Source: Actinoplanes subtropicus
Lineage (GTDB): Bacteria > Actinomycetota > Actinomycetes > Mycobacteriales > Micromonosporaceae
Assembly: GCF_000721705.1 (NCBI RefSeq)
Contig: NZ_JOJL01000063.1
Location: 1-25,589 of the forward strand
DNA length: 25,589 nucleotides
Direction: 5' to 3'
Under the pieces are notes generated by a model. That model made no database searches, was not told the origin of the DNA, and was given only the letters and a program-made list of their open reading frames with translations. The stretch's first letter is position 1; each line of letters opens with the position of its first letter. This document shows, piece by piece, positions 16,144 through 24,570 of this stretch. The translations under genes were made by a program, and so were the position numbers.

Positions 16144-16523
16144 TCCGCCAGGTCGGTGGACTCCGGCTCGGTGTGCTCGCGCAGGTGGCGGTTGTGTCGC
16201 GGCTCCTGCCGGTTCTTCGAGTCGTTCAGGCGCCGGCGCAGGTCGTCGCGGACGTCGTTGAGCGCGTCGTGCAAGTCCTCCTCGGAGGAGGTCGTGACGA
16301 TCTTCTGCCGGCCGGCGATCCAGCACTCCAGCGTGACCTTCTGGCCCTTCGCCACGCGATCCTTCACCGACACCTCAATCTCGGTGGTGTCGGCGTGGAA
16401 CGAGGCGAGGCGGCCATCAAGGGTGGCAAACTGCTTGGCGATCCAGTTCAGATCCCCTTGCGAGAATCCCGCACCGACGCGGAGGCACTCACCGACGGTT
16501 GCGGGGTTGGCCACGGCAGTCAT
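16140..16523 (-). CDS. HPF/RaiA-like ribosome-associated protein
   Basis: A 127-residue protein. The region FATLDGRLASFHADTTEIEV, then VTLECWIAGRQKIVTTSSEE and DLHDALNDVRDDLRRRLNDS, has the alternating strand-helix pattern of the HPF/RaiA (sigma-54 modulation) fold, in which the strand beginning FHADTTEIEV is followed by a hydrophobic strand and the DLhdALn helix. A charged tail (KNRQEPRHNRHLREHTEPES) follows. HPF proteins bind the ribosome decoding region and silence ribosomes in stress; this one is short and lacks the C-terminal dimerisation domain of long HPFs. A GAGGAG site precedes the ATG at 16523. Its TGA overlaps the GTG of the resolvase-like gene, so the two are coupled. Confidence 0.78.
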   Translation of the reverse strand: MTAVANPATVGECLRVGAGFSQGDLNWIAKQFATLDGRLASFHADTTEIEVSVKDRVAKGQKVTLECWIAGRQKIVTTSSEEDLHDALNDVRDDLRRRLNDSKNRQEPRHNRHLREHTEPESTDLAE

Positions 16524-16943
16524 CTTATCTCCTCAAGATCGGCATAATCGCCCTCGCTCTGGTCTTTCCCGCCACCCAGGACCGGAAACAATCCTCAGTC
16601 GACGACGTCTCGCCCGAGACCGCCAACACGTCGCATACCACGGCGAGCACCTCGTCGCCCACGCCGAGCCCGGCCAGGATCCCGACCAGATGGAGCCCAA
16701 GCCCGACCGCTACCAGCCGACCATGGTGTCGACTTGGCCTTCGCGATGCTGACGATCGTGGGCGAGCTCAAGCGGCCCTTCCCGGAACGCACGTGGGCCA
16801 TCCGAGTACCGTGCCGGTCCCGAGGTGAACTGGGCGCCTTCGGTAGCGCCGATGCCGTCGCGACACAGTGGGAACGGGACTCGTCACTGCCACCGGTGAC
16901 GAGAACTGTCCAGTGCGTGGTTGGTGCAATTGTTCGCCGCCGG
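16524..16943. other. Stretch with gene scraps only
   Basis: The plus strand near 16632-16730 reads AYHGEHLVAHAEPGQDPDQM and PKPDRYQPTMV, then in a shifted frame DLAFAMLTIVGELKRPFPER to about 16800. This has coding character and one frame change, but I cannot name the family. No complete gene is visible. Confidence 0.45.
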
Positions 16944-17456
16944 TCATCCGAGCAGACGCGGTGCCAGCTCTTCCTCAGCAACCCCACCGTCGTCCAGCTC
17001 GATCCGCGCGGCCAAGGCGCGGGACCACGCCGTCAGGGCCCCTGCCGCGACACCATAGGGGCCAGCGGCGGCGTACGGTTCGATGCGGTCGGCGGCTCGC
17101 GTGAGCAACCGGACCGCTCCGCGGCGGTTGCCCCTCCGGACGTGGGTGACGCCGACCGCCAGCTGAGCGAGGCCCTTCCAGAGCTCGCGCGTATCGTCGC
17201 CGCACGCTTTCCACGCGCCTTCGAGGACTTCGTGAGCGTGGAACGGACGACCGGCGGCCAGCAGACGCTCCGCTTCGCGGAGCGCTTCCGCAGGAGAAAG
17301 CACGCTGTCTTCCGGCGTTGTCGGTACGCCCACCATGCCTCGCGGTAACGGACGGCCCAGCCCGTCACGCGGGCGGGCGTTGCGTGCCCGGCCAGCAGCA
17401 TCGCGATCCCGGGGGACGCGGTCGTCATCCGAAGCAGCCGGCGTACGGGACATCAT
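16944..17456 (-). CDS. DUF309-family protein
   Basis: A 170-residue protein. The conserved block is SPAEALREAERLLAAGRPFH, AHEVLEGAWKACGDDTRELW, KGLAQLAVGVTHVRRGNRRG and AVRLLTRAADRIEPY, the helical repeat of DUF309 (PF03745) with its FHAHEvlE and W...L.QLAvg.tH residues. Function is unknown. The N-terminal RDRDAAGRARNARPRDGLGR is also typical of actinobacterial members. ATG at 17456 (or 17453, adjacent) is chosen since the open frame further upstream matches a different family. No strong ribosome site is seen. Confidence 0.88.
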   Translation of the reverse strand: MMSRTPAASDDDRVPRDRDAAGRARNARPRDGLGRPLPRGMVGVPTTPEDSVLSPAEALREAERLLAAGRPFHAHEVLEGAWKACGDDTRELWKGLAQLAVGVTHVRRGNRRGAVRLLTRAADRIEPYAAAGPYGVAAGALTAWSRALAARIELDDGGVAEEELAPRLLG

Positions 17457-17477
17457 GACCCCATAGTGCCGCCTCGG

Positions 17478-17627
17478 CAGCAGCTTGTGGTCATGGGGGT
17501 CGCCGGTGGCGGCGTTGGTGATGGCGGCGCCGCCGTAGCAGAGGCCGACCACGACGATCGGCCCGGTGATCGTGGACAGGACCCTGCTTATGGTGGCGGC
17601 GTCACTGGGCAGGCCACGAATTGGGAG
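17478..17627 (-). pseudogene. Alpha/beta hydrolase fragment
   Basis: The minus strand reads LPSDAATISRVLSTITGPIV, then VVGLCYGGAAITNAATGD. This is the nucleophile-elbow region of an alpha/beta hydrolase family whose usual motif is GHSYGG. Here it is GLCYGG, with the His changed to Leu and the nucleophile Ser to Cys. Only about 50 residues remain. It sits in phase with DUF309 by chance. Confidence 0.65.
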
Positions 17628-17680
17628 GAACCCGGACCGGATAGCCCGCCGCCCGCGCCTGGCCCAACCCACACCCCACG

Positions 17681-17812
17681 TCACCGTTCGCGAGGCACGT
17701 CGATCGGGTGGTCAATGAGCATGGCCCACACCACCTTGCCGTCACGCGTCGGCATGGCGCCCCATGCGGCAGCGATCGTAGGCACCAGCCCGGGCCGCAT
17801 CCCCGTTCCTCG
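17681..17812 (-). pseudogene. C-terminal scrap of a HATPase (RsbW-like) ATP-binding protein
   Basis: The minus strand reads TIAAAWGAMPTRDGKVVWAM, then LIDHPIDVPRER and a stop. The WG..PT.dGKvVW ending is typical of the short actinobacterial ATP-binding proteins of the anti-sigma kinase type. Upstream the match is lost within about 12 codons. Confidence 0.55.
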
Positions 17813-18033
17813 ACCGAGGCCTGCGGACTCGTGAGCTCAGCCCGGTGCTGATCGCCATGCTCTGTGCGCGAACTGTCGTGCGTGTCGTCGCCCTGGACCT
17901 CGGTGCCGTTTCGGAGACTGGGGCGCCGACGCCGCCGACGTCGCCAGCCGGAAGCGCCCATGAACGATGTCTATGCGTTTCACTACCCGAGACCGCCGTT
18001 GCTTTGGAGAAGCTGGGCGTTGGCGGGCGCCCG
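17813..18033. other. Intergenic, no gene seen
   Basis: Open frames here are antisense or arginine-rich without family signatures. I see no terminator for the permease gene ending at 18034. Confidence 0.4.
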
Positions 18034-20382
18034 TCATTCGGCGCGTAGAGCTGTGGCTGGGCGGACGTGGGCTGCCCAACTGGCTGGCAGAAGGGCCCCG
18101 GCGGCCGCGATGGCGAGGGGGGCCAAGGACAGCAACGCGAGGGTGGCGGGTGAGAGAACATGGCTGAAGCTGGTGGGGACGGCGGTGCGGGCAGCATCGC
18201 CCATGGCTTGGACGGTGGCGGTGGTCAGGGCGACCGCGGCGGGTGCGGCGATTGCGGCGGCCACGATCGCCGGGCCGGCGACCTGGCAGACCACCATGGT
18301 CAGCAGCTGACCAGGGCGCATCCCGAGGGCTTTGAAGATGCCGAGGTCGTGGACCTTGTCCCGGGTGGTCATCAGTACCGTGTTGAGCACGCCCAGCCCT
18401 GCGGCGACGGCGACCATAAGGGCGAGCAGGTCCACTAGGGCGGTGGCGGTCTCGAAGAACCGGTTGGCCTGTGGCGGGCCTGCCAGCCAGGGGCCGTGAC
18501 CGCCCAGCGCCTGGTTCACCGATCGTAGGTAGGCGGTGGTGTCGGTGCCGGGGCGCAGTGCGATGTCGTACCCCTCCAGGTTCGCGGGTGTGGTGAGGCC
18601 GGGCAGTGTTTGGGAGCCGGTGAACATCGAAGGGTTGTTGGACGGGTCGAACACCTCTCCGACGATCCGGACGGTGGTTGGGGCGGTCCCGGTGCCGACC
18701 AGGTCGACGGTGGTGGTGTCACCGACGACCAGCCCGCTGTCAGCCAGGAACGCGGTGTTGGCGTCCACCTCCCCGGGGCTGCCGTACCACCGGCCATTGA
18801 TCAGGGCGTAGCCGAGCCAGGAGGCGTTACCGCCGAACACGTGCGCGGTGACCGCCTTGGACATACCCGGCACGGTGACCGTCTGAGGTCCGCCATACAC
18901 CGCCACGTCCCGCAGCGTGCCGGGTTGGGCGTCGAGCGCGGCCGTCACCGCCGCGTTCTGGGCGGCGCTGGGCACGGCGCGCGGATCGGTTTTCTGGACC
19001 CGCACCGGGGCGGTCGCGGAGAGGGTCTGGCTCTGTTCAACCCGGCTCAGCGCCAAGTTCAGCCCGACCGCGAAGATCACCGCAGTTGCGCCGACGGTGA
19101 TCGAGGCCAGCGTGACCAGGGTTCTGGCGGGCCGGGCGAACGGTGCGGCCAGTCCGATACCGACCGGACGCGGTAGGCGTAGCCGAGCGGCCAGCCGGTG
19201 CGCAGCGTAGCCGCGGCCGACCGTCGGAGCACGGCCGGCCGCGATCGCTTGCACCGCCGACAGCCGGCCAGCGCCTAGCGCCGGCCCTGCCGCAGCCAGC
19301 ACCGTCAGCACGAGCATCCCGGCGAGCGCGGCGAGTGAGACCCACCACGGCACCTGCTGGCGGCCGATGCCGTAGATGCCGGAGGAATCGTGCAGCACCG
19401 GCACGGCCAGCAGGTTGCCCGCCAGCACCCCAGCCAGGCTGCCGGCCAGGGACGGCCAGCCGATCCGGCTGAGGTACACGACCGCGACCTGGGCCGGGCT
19501 CAGACCGACGCTTTTGAGTATGCCGATGCGGTGGTACTGCGCGACGACCGCACCGGCCACCATGTTGCCGGTGACGAGGACCGACATCGCCAACCCGAGC
19601 AGCGCGAACCCGACGACGAACGGCTGCACAAGCGCCGCGTTACCGGCCGCCGCTTGCTCGCGAGCCAGCCACGAGCTGGTGCCGACCACGGCTCCGGCGG
19701 GCAGTGCCCGAGCGATTTCTGTGGCGTCAGCGTGGACCTGGTCATCGGTGGCGGCGGTGGCGAAGCGGTAAAGCAACTGCGCGCTGGCCACCGTGCCCGC
19801 CACGGGTAGGCGCGTTGCCTCGGCTGGGGTCACCCAGCCGTCGGCGGTCTTCGTGATGGAGATGGCGAATCCGGTGACGACGAGGGTCGAGGTTGCTTCG
19901 GTGCCGCTGACGGTGACGGTGTCGCCCAGCCCGGGATAGTCAGGACCGCCGCCCGGCCCGGCGTCCAGCACCAACTGGCCTGGGCCGTCCGGCCAGTGCC
20001 CTTCGGAGAGCACGACATCATCAACCGGGCCGCCAGGCGAGGCCCGCCCGGCGAGCACCCGCGGGCCGAGCGAGTGGCCGTCGAACGACACCTGCACGGT
20101 CGCCTCGGTGAACGGCCCGGCCGCCCCAGTGACCCCAGGCAGCGTGCGAGTAGCCGCGAGTTGGTTCGCAGTGGCGTGTGTCGTGTTCACCGTGACGGTC
20201 AGGTCCGCGCCGTGCCGGGCCTCGAAGGCGTGCTGAAACGGCGCGTTGCTGGCCGCCAGCAGCGTGAGGCCGAGCAGTGCCGACGCGGTGGAGATCAGCA
20301 ACACTGTGCCGAGCACCACCGCCTGCACCGTGTGTCGCCGGATCCCGCCGGTGGCGGTACGGATCGCTGCCAGCCAGCTCAT
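18034..20382 (-). CDS. FtsX/MacB-type ABC transporter permease
   Basis: A 782-residue integral membrane protein with two FtsX-like halves. TM1 is at about residues 19-45, followed by an extracytoplasmic domain of about 200 residues and three helices (near 245-275, 295-325, 345-370). The second half repeats the pattern: a helix near LVTLASITVGATAVIFAVGL, an extracytoplasmic domain and three last helices (ATALVDLLALMVAVAAGLGV, GPAIVAAAIAAPAAVALTTA, LLSLAPLAIAAAGALLPASW). Such permeases use ATP hydrolysed by a partner to move lipids, peptides or antibiotics by mechanotransmission. Its ATG overlaps the ATPase stop (ATGA). The substrate cannot be told. Confidence 0.93.
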   Translation of the reverse strand: MSWLAAIRTATGGIRRHTVQAVVLGTVLLISTASALLGLTLLAASNAPFQHAFEARHGADLTVTVNTTHATANQLAATRTLPGVTGAAGPFTEATVQVSFDGHSLGPRVLAGRASPGGPVDDVVLSEGHWPDGPGQLVLDAGPGGGPDYPGLGDTVTVSGTEATSTLVVTGFAISITKTADGWVTPAEATRLPVAGTVASAQLLYRFATAATDDQVHADATEIARALPAGAVVGTSSWLAREQAAAGNAALVQPFVVGFALLGLAMSVLVTGNMVAGAVVAQYHRIGILKSVGLSPAQVAVVYLSRIGWPSLAGSLAGVLAGNLLAVPVLHDSSGIYGIGRQQVPWWVSLAALAGMLVLTVLAAAGPALGAGRLSAVQAIAAGRAPTVGRGYAAHRLAARLRLPRPVGIGLAAPFARPARTLVTLASITVGATAVIFAVGLNLALSRVEQSQTLSATAPVRVQKTDPRAVPSAAQNAAVTAALDAQPGTLRDVAVYGGPQTVTVPGMSKAVTAHVFGGNASWLGYALINGRWYGSPGEVDANTAFLADSGLVVGDTTTVDLVGTGTAPTTVRIVGEVFDPSNNPSMFTGSQTLPGLTTPANLEGYDIALRPGTDTTAYLRSVNQALGGHGPWLAGPPQANRFFETATALVDLLALMVAVAAGLGVLNTVLMTTRDKVHDLGIFKALGMRPGQLLTMVVCQVAGPAIVAAAIAAPAAVALTTATVQAMGDAARTAVPTSFSHVLSPATLALLSLAPLAIAAAGALLPASWAAHVRPATALRAE

Positions 20383-21122
20383 GCGTCGCCTCCGGCCCGG
20401 CCGGTCGCCCGGGCCGGCGCTGGGACGGCCGCACCCGCCCCGACCATCCGACCGTCCACGATCTGTACGGTGCGGGTAGCTAGTCGTTGGGCCATCGCCG
20501 GGTCGTGGGTGACCAGGACCAGCGTCTGCCCCCTGTCGCTGAGTTCGCGCAGCACAGCGGTGATCTGCTGTCCGGTGGCAGTGTCCAACGCACCGGTCGG
20601 CTCGTCGGCCACCAGCAGTTCCGGGGAGTTCACCAGCGCCCGCGCGATCGCCACCCGCTGGCGTTGCCCACCGGACAGCCGCGCTGGATAGGTGTCGCGG
20701 TATTGCTGGATACCCATCCGCTCCAGCAGTTCCTCGGCCCGCTCCCGCGCCCGCCGCCGCGATGCCCCGGCAAGCTGGGCCGGCAGCAGCACGTTGTCCC
20801 GCACAGTCAGGTCATCCAGCAAATTGAAGAACTGGAAGATGATTCCGACGTGCCGGGCGCGAAAACGTGCCAGCGCCCCCTCGCTGAGGGCGTCGATACG
20901 CCGCCCAGCTACCGTGACCGTGCCGGCGCTGGGCCGGTCCAGCCCGGTGAGGAGGTTCAGCAGCGTGGACTTCCCACTGCCCGACGGACCCATCACGGCC
21001 ACCGCCTCGCCCCCGGTGACAGCCATGTTGACCTCGGTCAGCGCGGGCGGGGCGCCGGTCTGGTAGGCCTTGGTCACGCCGTCGAACCGGATGACCTCTC
21101 CAGCCACAACCTGTTGCGTCAT
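20379..21122 (-). CDS. ABC transporter ATP-binding protein (LolD/MacB type)
   Basis: A 247-residue nucleotide-binding subunit. Walker A is GPSGSGKST at residues 45-53, Q-loop Gln97, signature LSGGQ at 149-153, Walker B LLVADEP at 169-175 and H-loop in VTHD near 203. It powers the FtsX-type permease encoded next, with which it overlaps by four bases. The ATG at 21122 gives the expected N-terminus; the frame is open further upstream but that part runs into the divergent histidine kinase. No ribosome site is clear; a 14-nt palindrome lies eight bases before the start. A Pro/Ala-rich C-terminal tail of about 25 residues follows the conserved fold. Confidence 0.95.
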   Translation of the reverse strand: MTQQVVAGEVIRFDGVTKAYQTGAPPALTEVNMAVTGGEAVAVMGPSGSGKSTLLNLLTGLDRPSAGTVTVAGRRIDALSEGALARFRARHVGIIFQFFNLLDDLTVRDNVLLPAQLAGASRRRARERAEELLERMGIQQYRDTYPARLSGGQRQRVAIARALVNSPELLVADEPTGALDTATGQQITAVLRELSDRGQTLVLVTHDPAMAQRLATRTVQIVDGRMVGAGAAVPAPARATGRAGGDA

Positions 21123-21130
21123 GAGATCGA

Positions 21131-21144
21131 CTGTTGCCCAACAG
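21131..21144. promoter_or_regulatory. Palindrome in front of the exporter operon
   Basis: CTGTTG-CC-CAACAG, a perfect 6-bp inverted repeat with 2-nt spacer, eight bases upstream of the ATPase ATG. Candidate operator or translational element. Confidence 0.45.
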
Positions 21145-21167
21145 CGGCCGCCCTGGCTGTCGGCCGC
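21144..21167. repeat. Second inverted repeat in the exporter/two-component gap
   Basis: GCGGCCG (21144-21150) and CGGCCGC (21161-21167), perfect 7 bp with a 10-nt spacer. Could be a dimer site for the response regulator or a leader hairpin. Confidence 0.4.
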
Positions 21168-21213
21168 AAGTCCGTTTCGCACGAGATCGGATTCGTACTT
21201 TCGACCGACATAC

Positions 21214-21228
21214 GCGGCGAGAAGCCGC
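21214..21228. repeat. Short inverted repeat before the histidine kinase
   Basis: GCGGC-GAGAA-GCCGC, 5-bp arms, ending two bases upstream of the candidate -10 box of the kinase gene. Confidence 0.3.
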
Positions 21229-21230
21229 CA

Positions 21231-21236
21231 TAGCCT
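21231..21236 (+). promoter_or_regulatory. Candidate -10 box for leaderless histidine kinase transcript
   Basis: TAGCCT (TANNNT) ends six bases before the ATG at 21243, and no ribosome site lies between. Confidence 0.4.
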
Positions 21237-21242
21237 GGGCGT

Positions 21243-22415
21243 ATGGACGTGTTGGAGCGCCTGATCCGGCGAATCGGGACCGGGACCGGCGGCAAGCTGG
21301 CGCTCGGTCTGGTGATGGCCGCGGTGGTCGCCGTCACCGCGGTGGTCATCGCCGGCAGGAATCCGCACTGGCCGTTCGGCCTCGGGGTCGGTATCGCGTT
21401 GTGCGTGACGGCCCTGTTGCGTGGACGCCATCGCGCCGGGGTTGCGGTGGCCGGTCTCGTTCTGATCGCGGTGGCCGCAGCGATAGGCGCGCTCGGTGGC
21501 ATCCCTCTTGACCCGCTATTCGGCGGCGGGCTTCTGGGCCAGCTAGTACTCGGTGCCGCCGTCGCGCGGACGATGGCACCACGCCCCGCCGTCCTCATCG
21601 GCATCGCCGGCATCGCGGTGATAGCCGTCAGTGAGACCGTCGGTGACCGCGGCTTCTTCGACAACCGGGCCGTGCACGCCATGGCCGGAGCCACCGCATG
21701 GGCCGCAGCGCTCGCGATCGGCGTCTGGTTCCGCTACCTCGACGTCCGCCGTCAGCACACCCGCCAGGCGGTCCGGCGCGAGGAACGCCTCGAACTGGCC
21801 AGGGAACTGCACGACGTCGTCGCACACCACGTTACCGGCATCGTCGTCCAGGCTCAGGCCGCCGGATTCACCGGCGGCCAGGACACCAAACCGCTGCTAT
21901 CCGCGCTGGCCAGCATCGAGACCACCGGACGGGACACGCTGACCGCCATCCGCCAACTGGTTGGCCTGCTCCGCAGCCCGGACGACACACCCAGCGCCTC
22001 ACCGGTACCCGAGCCGATCAGCCACCTCATCGACCGCTTCGCCCAACACGGCCCAGCCGTCGACCTGCGCCTACCGACCGGCGCACCAGCCCCCCACTGG
22101 CCGCCGCAGGTGACGATCACCGTGTACCGGGTCGTCCAGGAAGCGCTGACGAACATCATCCGCCACGCCCCCGCCGCCCGATCCGTCACCGTGACCATCG
22201 CCCACGACCCTCAGCAGGTCAAGGTCGAGATCACCGACGACGCCCCCGCACACACCCCAAACCGCCGGGACGCCCGCCACGACAGCGGCTACGGCCTCGT
22301 CGGAATGCGCGAACGCGTCGAGGCCCTCGGTGGGAACCTCCACGCCGGCCCACGGCCCGCCGCCGGGTGGACGGTCCATGCCAGCCTCCCCGTCCCCGCC
22401 GAGGGCAAGCCGTGA
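21243..22415 (+). CDS. NarL-type sensor histidine kinase
   Basis: A 390-residue membrane kinase. The first 165 residues form five or six hydrophobic helices with short loops and no large sensor domain. The HisKA_3 box LARELHDVVAHHVTGIVVQA carries the phospho-acceptor His190. The HATPase domain has the N-box EALTNIIRHA (300-309) and the G-box GYGLVGMRERVEALGG from Gly349. It autophosphorylates and passes phosphate to the response regulator whose GTG overlaps its stop (GTGA). Sensing probably occurs within the membrane, as in kinases paired with FtsX-type exporters. It diverges from the exporter operon, its likely regulatory target. Confidence 0.94.
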   Translation: MDVLERLIRRIGTGTGGKLALGLVMAAVVAVTAVVIAGRNPHWPFGLGVGIALCVTALLRGRHRAGVAVAGLVLIAVAAAIGALGGIPLDPLFGGGLLGQLVLGAAVARTMAPRPAVLIGIAGIAVIAVSETVGDRGFFDNRAVHAMAGATAWAAALAIGVWFRYLDVRRQHTRQAVRREERLELARELHDVVAHHVTGIVVQAQAAGFTGGQDTKPLLSALASIETTGRDTLTAIRQLVGLLRSPDDTPSASPVPEPISHLIDRFAQHGPAVDLRLPTGAPAPHWPPQVTITVYRVVQEALTNIIRHAPAARSVTVTIAHDPQQVKVEITDDAPAHTPNRRDARHDSGYGLVGMRERVEALGGNLHAGPRPAAGWTVHASLPVPAEGKP

Positions 22416-23068
22416 GCCCGCTGCGGGTCCTGCTGGCCGACGATCAGGCCATGGTCCGCAGCGGCTTCCGGCTCATCCTGGACAGCCAACCCGACATCAC
22501 CGTGGCCGCCGAGGCCTCCGACGGCACCCGGGCCGTGGCCCTGGCACAGCAAATACGCCCAGACGTATGCCTGGTCGACATCCGAATGCCCGGCCTGGAC
22601 GGCATCGCGGTCACCCGCGCCCTCGCCGGCCCCGACGTGCCCGACCCGCTGCGAGTCGTGATCGTCACCACCTACGACACCGACGAGTATGTCTACGGCG
22701 CCCTGCACGCCGGTGCCGTCGGGTTCCTCCTCAAAGACGCCGGACCCGCGCTGCTCATCGAAGCCGTCCACGCCGCCAGCGCCGGAGACGCCCTCATCTC
22801 ACCATCAGTCACCGTCCGGCTCCTCCAACACCTCACCGCCAACCGCCACCCCACTGCCACAGCGGCAAACCAACTCTCACAACGAGAACGCGACATCGCC
22901 CGCAACATCGCCAAAGGCCGCACCAACCACGAAATCGCAGCCGAGCTATTCATCTCCCTGAGCACCGTCAAAACCCATATCACCCGCATCCAGCACAAAC
23001 TCCACGCCCGCAACCGCGTCGAAATCGCCGCCTGGGCCTGGGAGAACCGAATCATGGACCACCACTAA
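22412..23068 (+). CDS. NarL/LuxR-type response regulator
   Basis: A 218-residue regulator. The receiver domain has Asp10/Asp11, phospho-acceptor Asp56 (CLVDIRMPG), the switch Thr86/Thr87 and Lys108 (FLLKDA). The C-terminal LuxR helix-turn-helix covers about residues 155-212: LSQRERDIARNIAKGRTNHE, then LFISLSTVKTHITRIQHKLH. The GTG at 22412 overlaps the kinase stop, so the two are made together. The inverted repeats at 21131-21228 are candidate binding sites. Confidence 0.95.
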   Translation: MSPLRVLLADDQAMVRSGFRLILDSQPDITVAAEASDGTRAVALAQQIRPDVCLVDIRMPGLDGIAVTRALAGPDVPDPLRVVIVTTYDTDEYVYGALHAGAVGFLLKDAGPALLIEAVHAASAGDALISPSVTVRLLQHLTANRHPTATAANQLSQRERDIARNIAKGRTNHEIAAELFISLSTVKTHITRIQHKLHARNRVEIAAWAWENRIMDHH

Positions 23069-23172
23069 CGCGACCAGCAACACGGTCAACCAAAACAACG
23101 GCCGGCTCTCAGCACGATGCGGTGAAGTTCGATCTCGCGGTACGTGCCCGGCTATTCAGACAGTTCCAATAG

Positions 23173-23715
23173 CCGACTCCACCATCAGGTGACTACGACT
23201 CGGGGTTCCCCGACGAGTACGCCTACGAGGACTTCTTGGCGAGGCTGCAAGGGCTCGCCGAGGACGAACGGGAGCTGCAAGCCGGGGAGACCGTCAGCGG
23301 CCCAGCCGCCGAGGCCTACCGCCAGCGGGTCGCCGGAGCGAATCGGCGCTTCGCCGGCCACGTCCTGAAGAGCGGCAAGCAAGCCCGCGACCTAACCGGC
23401 AACCCGCTGTTGCAGATCTTCCACGGCGACGGGATGACCTGCGTGCTGGACCCGATGACCGCCGCCTGCCAGCTACGCGGCACCATCGACGACCCCATGG
23501 TCACCCCGGACATCGACGACTGCCGCCCCCACTGCCCGAACCTCGCCCGCACCGACCGCGAGCTACTCCAGATACAGCGCAGCCGCGACAAGTACGCCGA
23601 GATCGTCGCCGACACCCTCGCCCCGCCGATCCGGCACCAGCGGGAGCGCAACCAGCTCGAACGCCTGGAATCGATCATCGAAGCCCACGAACGGAAAGCG
23701 CAGGACCAGCGATGA
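23173..23715 (+). pseudogene. C-terminal part of a Tn554-like integrase
   Basis: An in-frame stop lies at 23170-23172; from there the frame reads DYDSGFPDEYAYEDFLARLQ through NRRFAGHVLKSGKQARDLTG, IFHGDGMTCVLDPMTAACQL, DDCRPHCPNLARTDRELLQI and a final ERLESIIEAHERK. This is the cysteine-containing C-terminal region, after the recombinase domain, of a large actinobacterial integrase of the TnpA/TnpB (Tn554) kind, recognised by its CxxDPxTAxC and DxCRxxCxNxARTDR motifs. The tyrosine recombinase domain is missing. The stop overlaps the next ORF's ATG (ATGA). Confidence 0.72.
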
Positions 23716-24126
23716 CCCGACCGAACCCGGCCGAAAAGGACCCGGTCCGCAGGAAGATCCTCGCGGCGATGGACCGGCTACTGGACGGCACACCTCTGCG
23801 TTCAACCGGACGCATGAGCGTGTCCCAACTGGCCGTGGAGGCCGGAGTGGAACGCTGGCACCTGACCCACCAACACGTCGACCTCAAAGAACTGTTCCAA
23901 GCCCTGAGTGAAGGCCGTCAACAGCACCCCGGCGGCGTTCGCCCATGAACTGAGCGAGCTGGACAAGCTGAAGAAGACGCACGCCCAACTGCTCGCGCAC
24001 TGCACCGAGCTCGAAGGACGTCTCGCACTCTACGCATCGGTGATCAACGTTCTGGTACTGGAGAAGGAAGCCGGCGACAACGGAGCGCACGTCCCGAATC
24101 TGGAGGCCCGACGCCGCAAACGGTAG
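23712..24126 (+). pseudogene. TnpC-like accessory protein (helix-turn-helix plus coiled coil), frameshifted
   Basis: The first frame (ATG 23712) reads RPNPAEKDPVRRKILAAMDR and MSVSQLAVEAGVERWHLTHQ, a helix-turn-helix, and would stop at 23948. The second frame from about 23908 reads VKAVNSTPAAFAHELSELDK then LKKTHAQLLAHCTELEGRLA, a coiled coil, to 24126. One base at about 23905 (the T in CCCTGAGTG) separates the two into ...FQA(R)VKAV. Wording and neighbourhood fit the third gene of Tn554-like elements, which helps the integrases. Confidence 0.65.
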
Positions 24127-24280
24127 GCCATCCCTCGCGATCAGCCCTGACACGGTCCGCCACCGCTGTCGACGTGAGACTGTCAATTCAGGCGGGGTAG
24201 ACACCGGGGCGCGCATCCGGGCGTGCTCGCCCACCGCAACGTCTGCGTTCCGCAGCCAGCACATCATCGCGGCATGACAG
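24127..24280. other. Intergenic, nothing recognised
   Basis: No gene, terminator or repeat that I can support. Confidence 0.4.
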
Positions 24281-24286
24281 TAAGGT
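24281..24286 (+). promoter_or_regulatory. Candidate -10 box for leaderless small gene
   Basis: TAAGGT (TANNNT) ends six bases before the GTG at 24293; no ribosome site is seen. Confidence 0.4.
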
Positions 24287-24292
24287 CGGCGT

Positions 24293-24499
24293 GTGGACGG
24301 TGACATCACTTTGCGATTGGATCGGGCGACTGCCGAGGACCTGTACGCCGCGTTGTACGAGGCCGGAGAACACATCGCTGCAGGTGCGCCGATTACTCCG
24401 CCGACTCGCGAGGAGGCCGAGCGGGTTGGCCGCTTCCTCGTAGACCTCGGCCATTCGCTCGGTCGGAAATGCAGCCCTTACTGCGAGCACCTCGCGTGA
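24293..24499 (+). CDS. Small hypothetical protein
   Basis: A 68-residue acidic, helix-rich protein: DGDITLRLDRATAEDLYAAL, then ITPPTREEAERVGRFLVDLG and a C-terminal CSPYCEHL. The CxxxC-H ending might bind a metal, but that is speculation. I do not recognise a family. Strong G/C bias at third positions and a -10 box at the right distance from the GTG support coding. Confidence 0.6.
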   Translation: MDGDITLRLDRATAEDLYAALYEAGEHIAAGAPITPPTREEAERVGRFLVDLGHSLGRKCSPYCEHLA

Positions 24500-24570
24500 G
24501 GACCCAGCCGCGCGACGTCACCGGCAGAAGAGCGACTGGCCAACCGGCCGCGAGATGATCGCCTTCCAGA

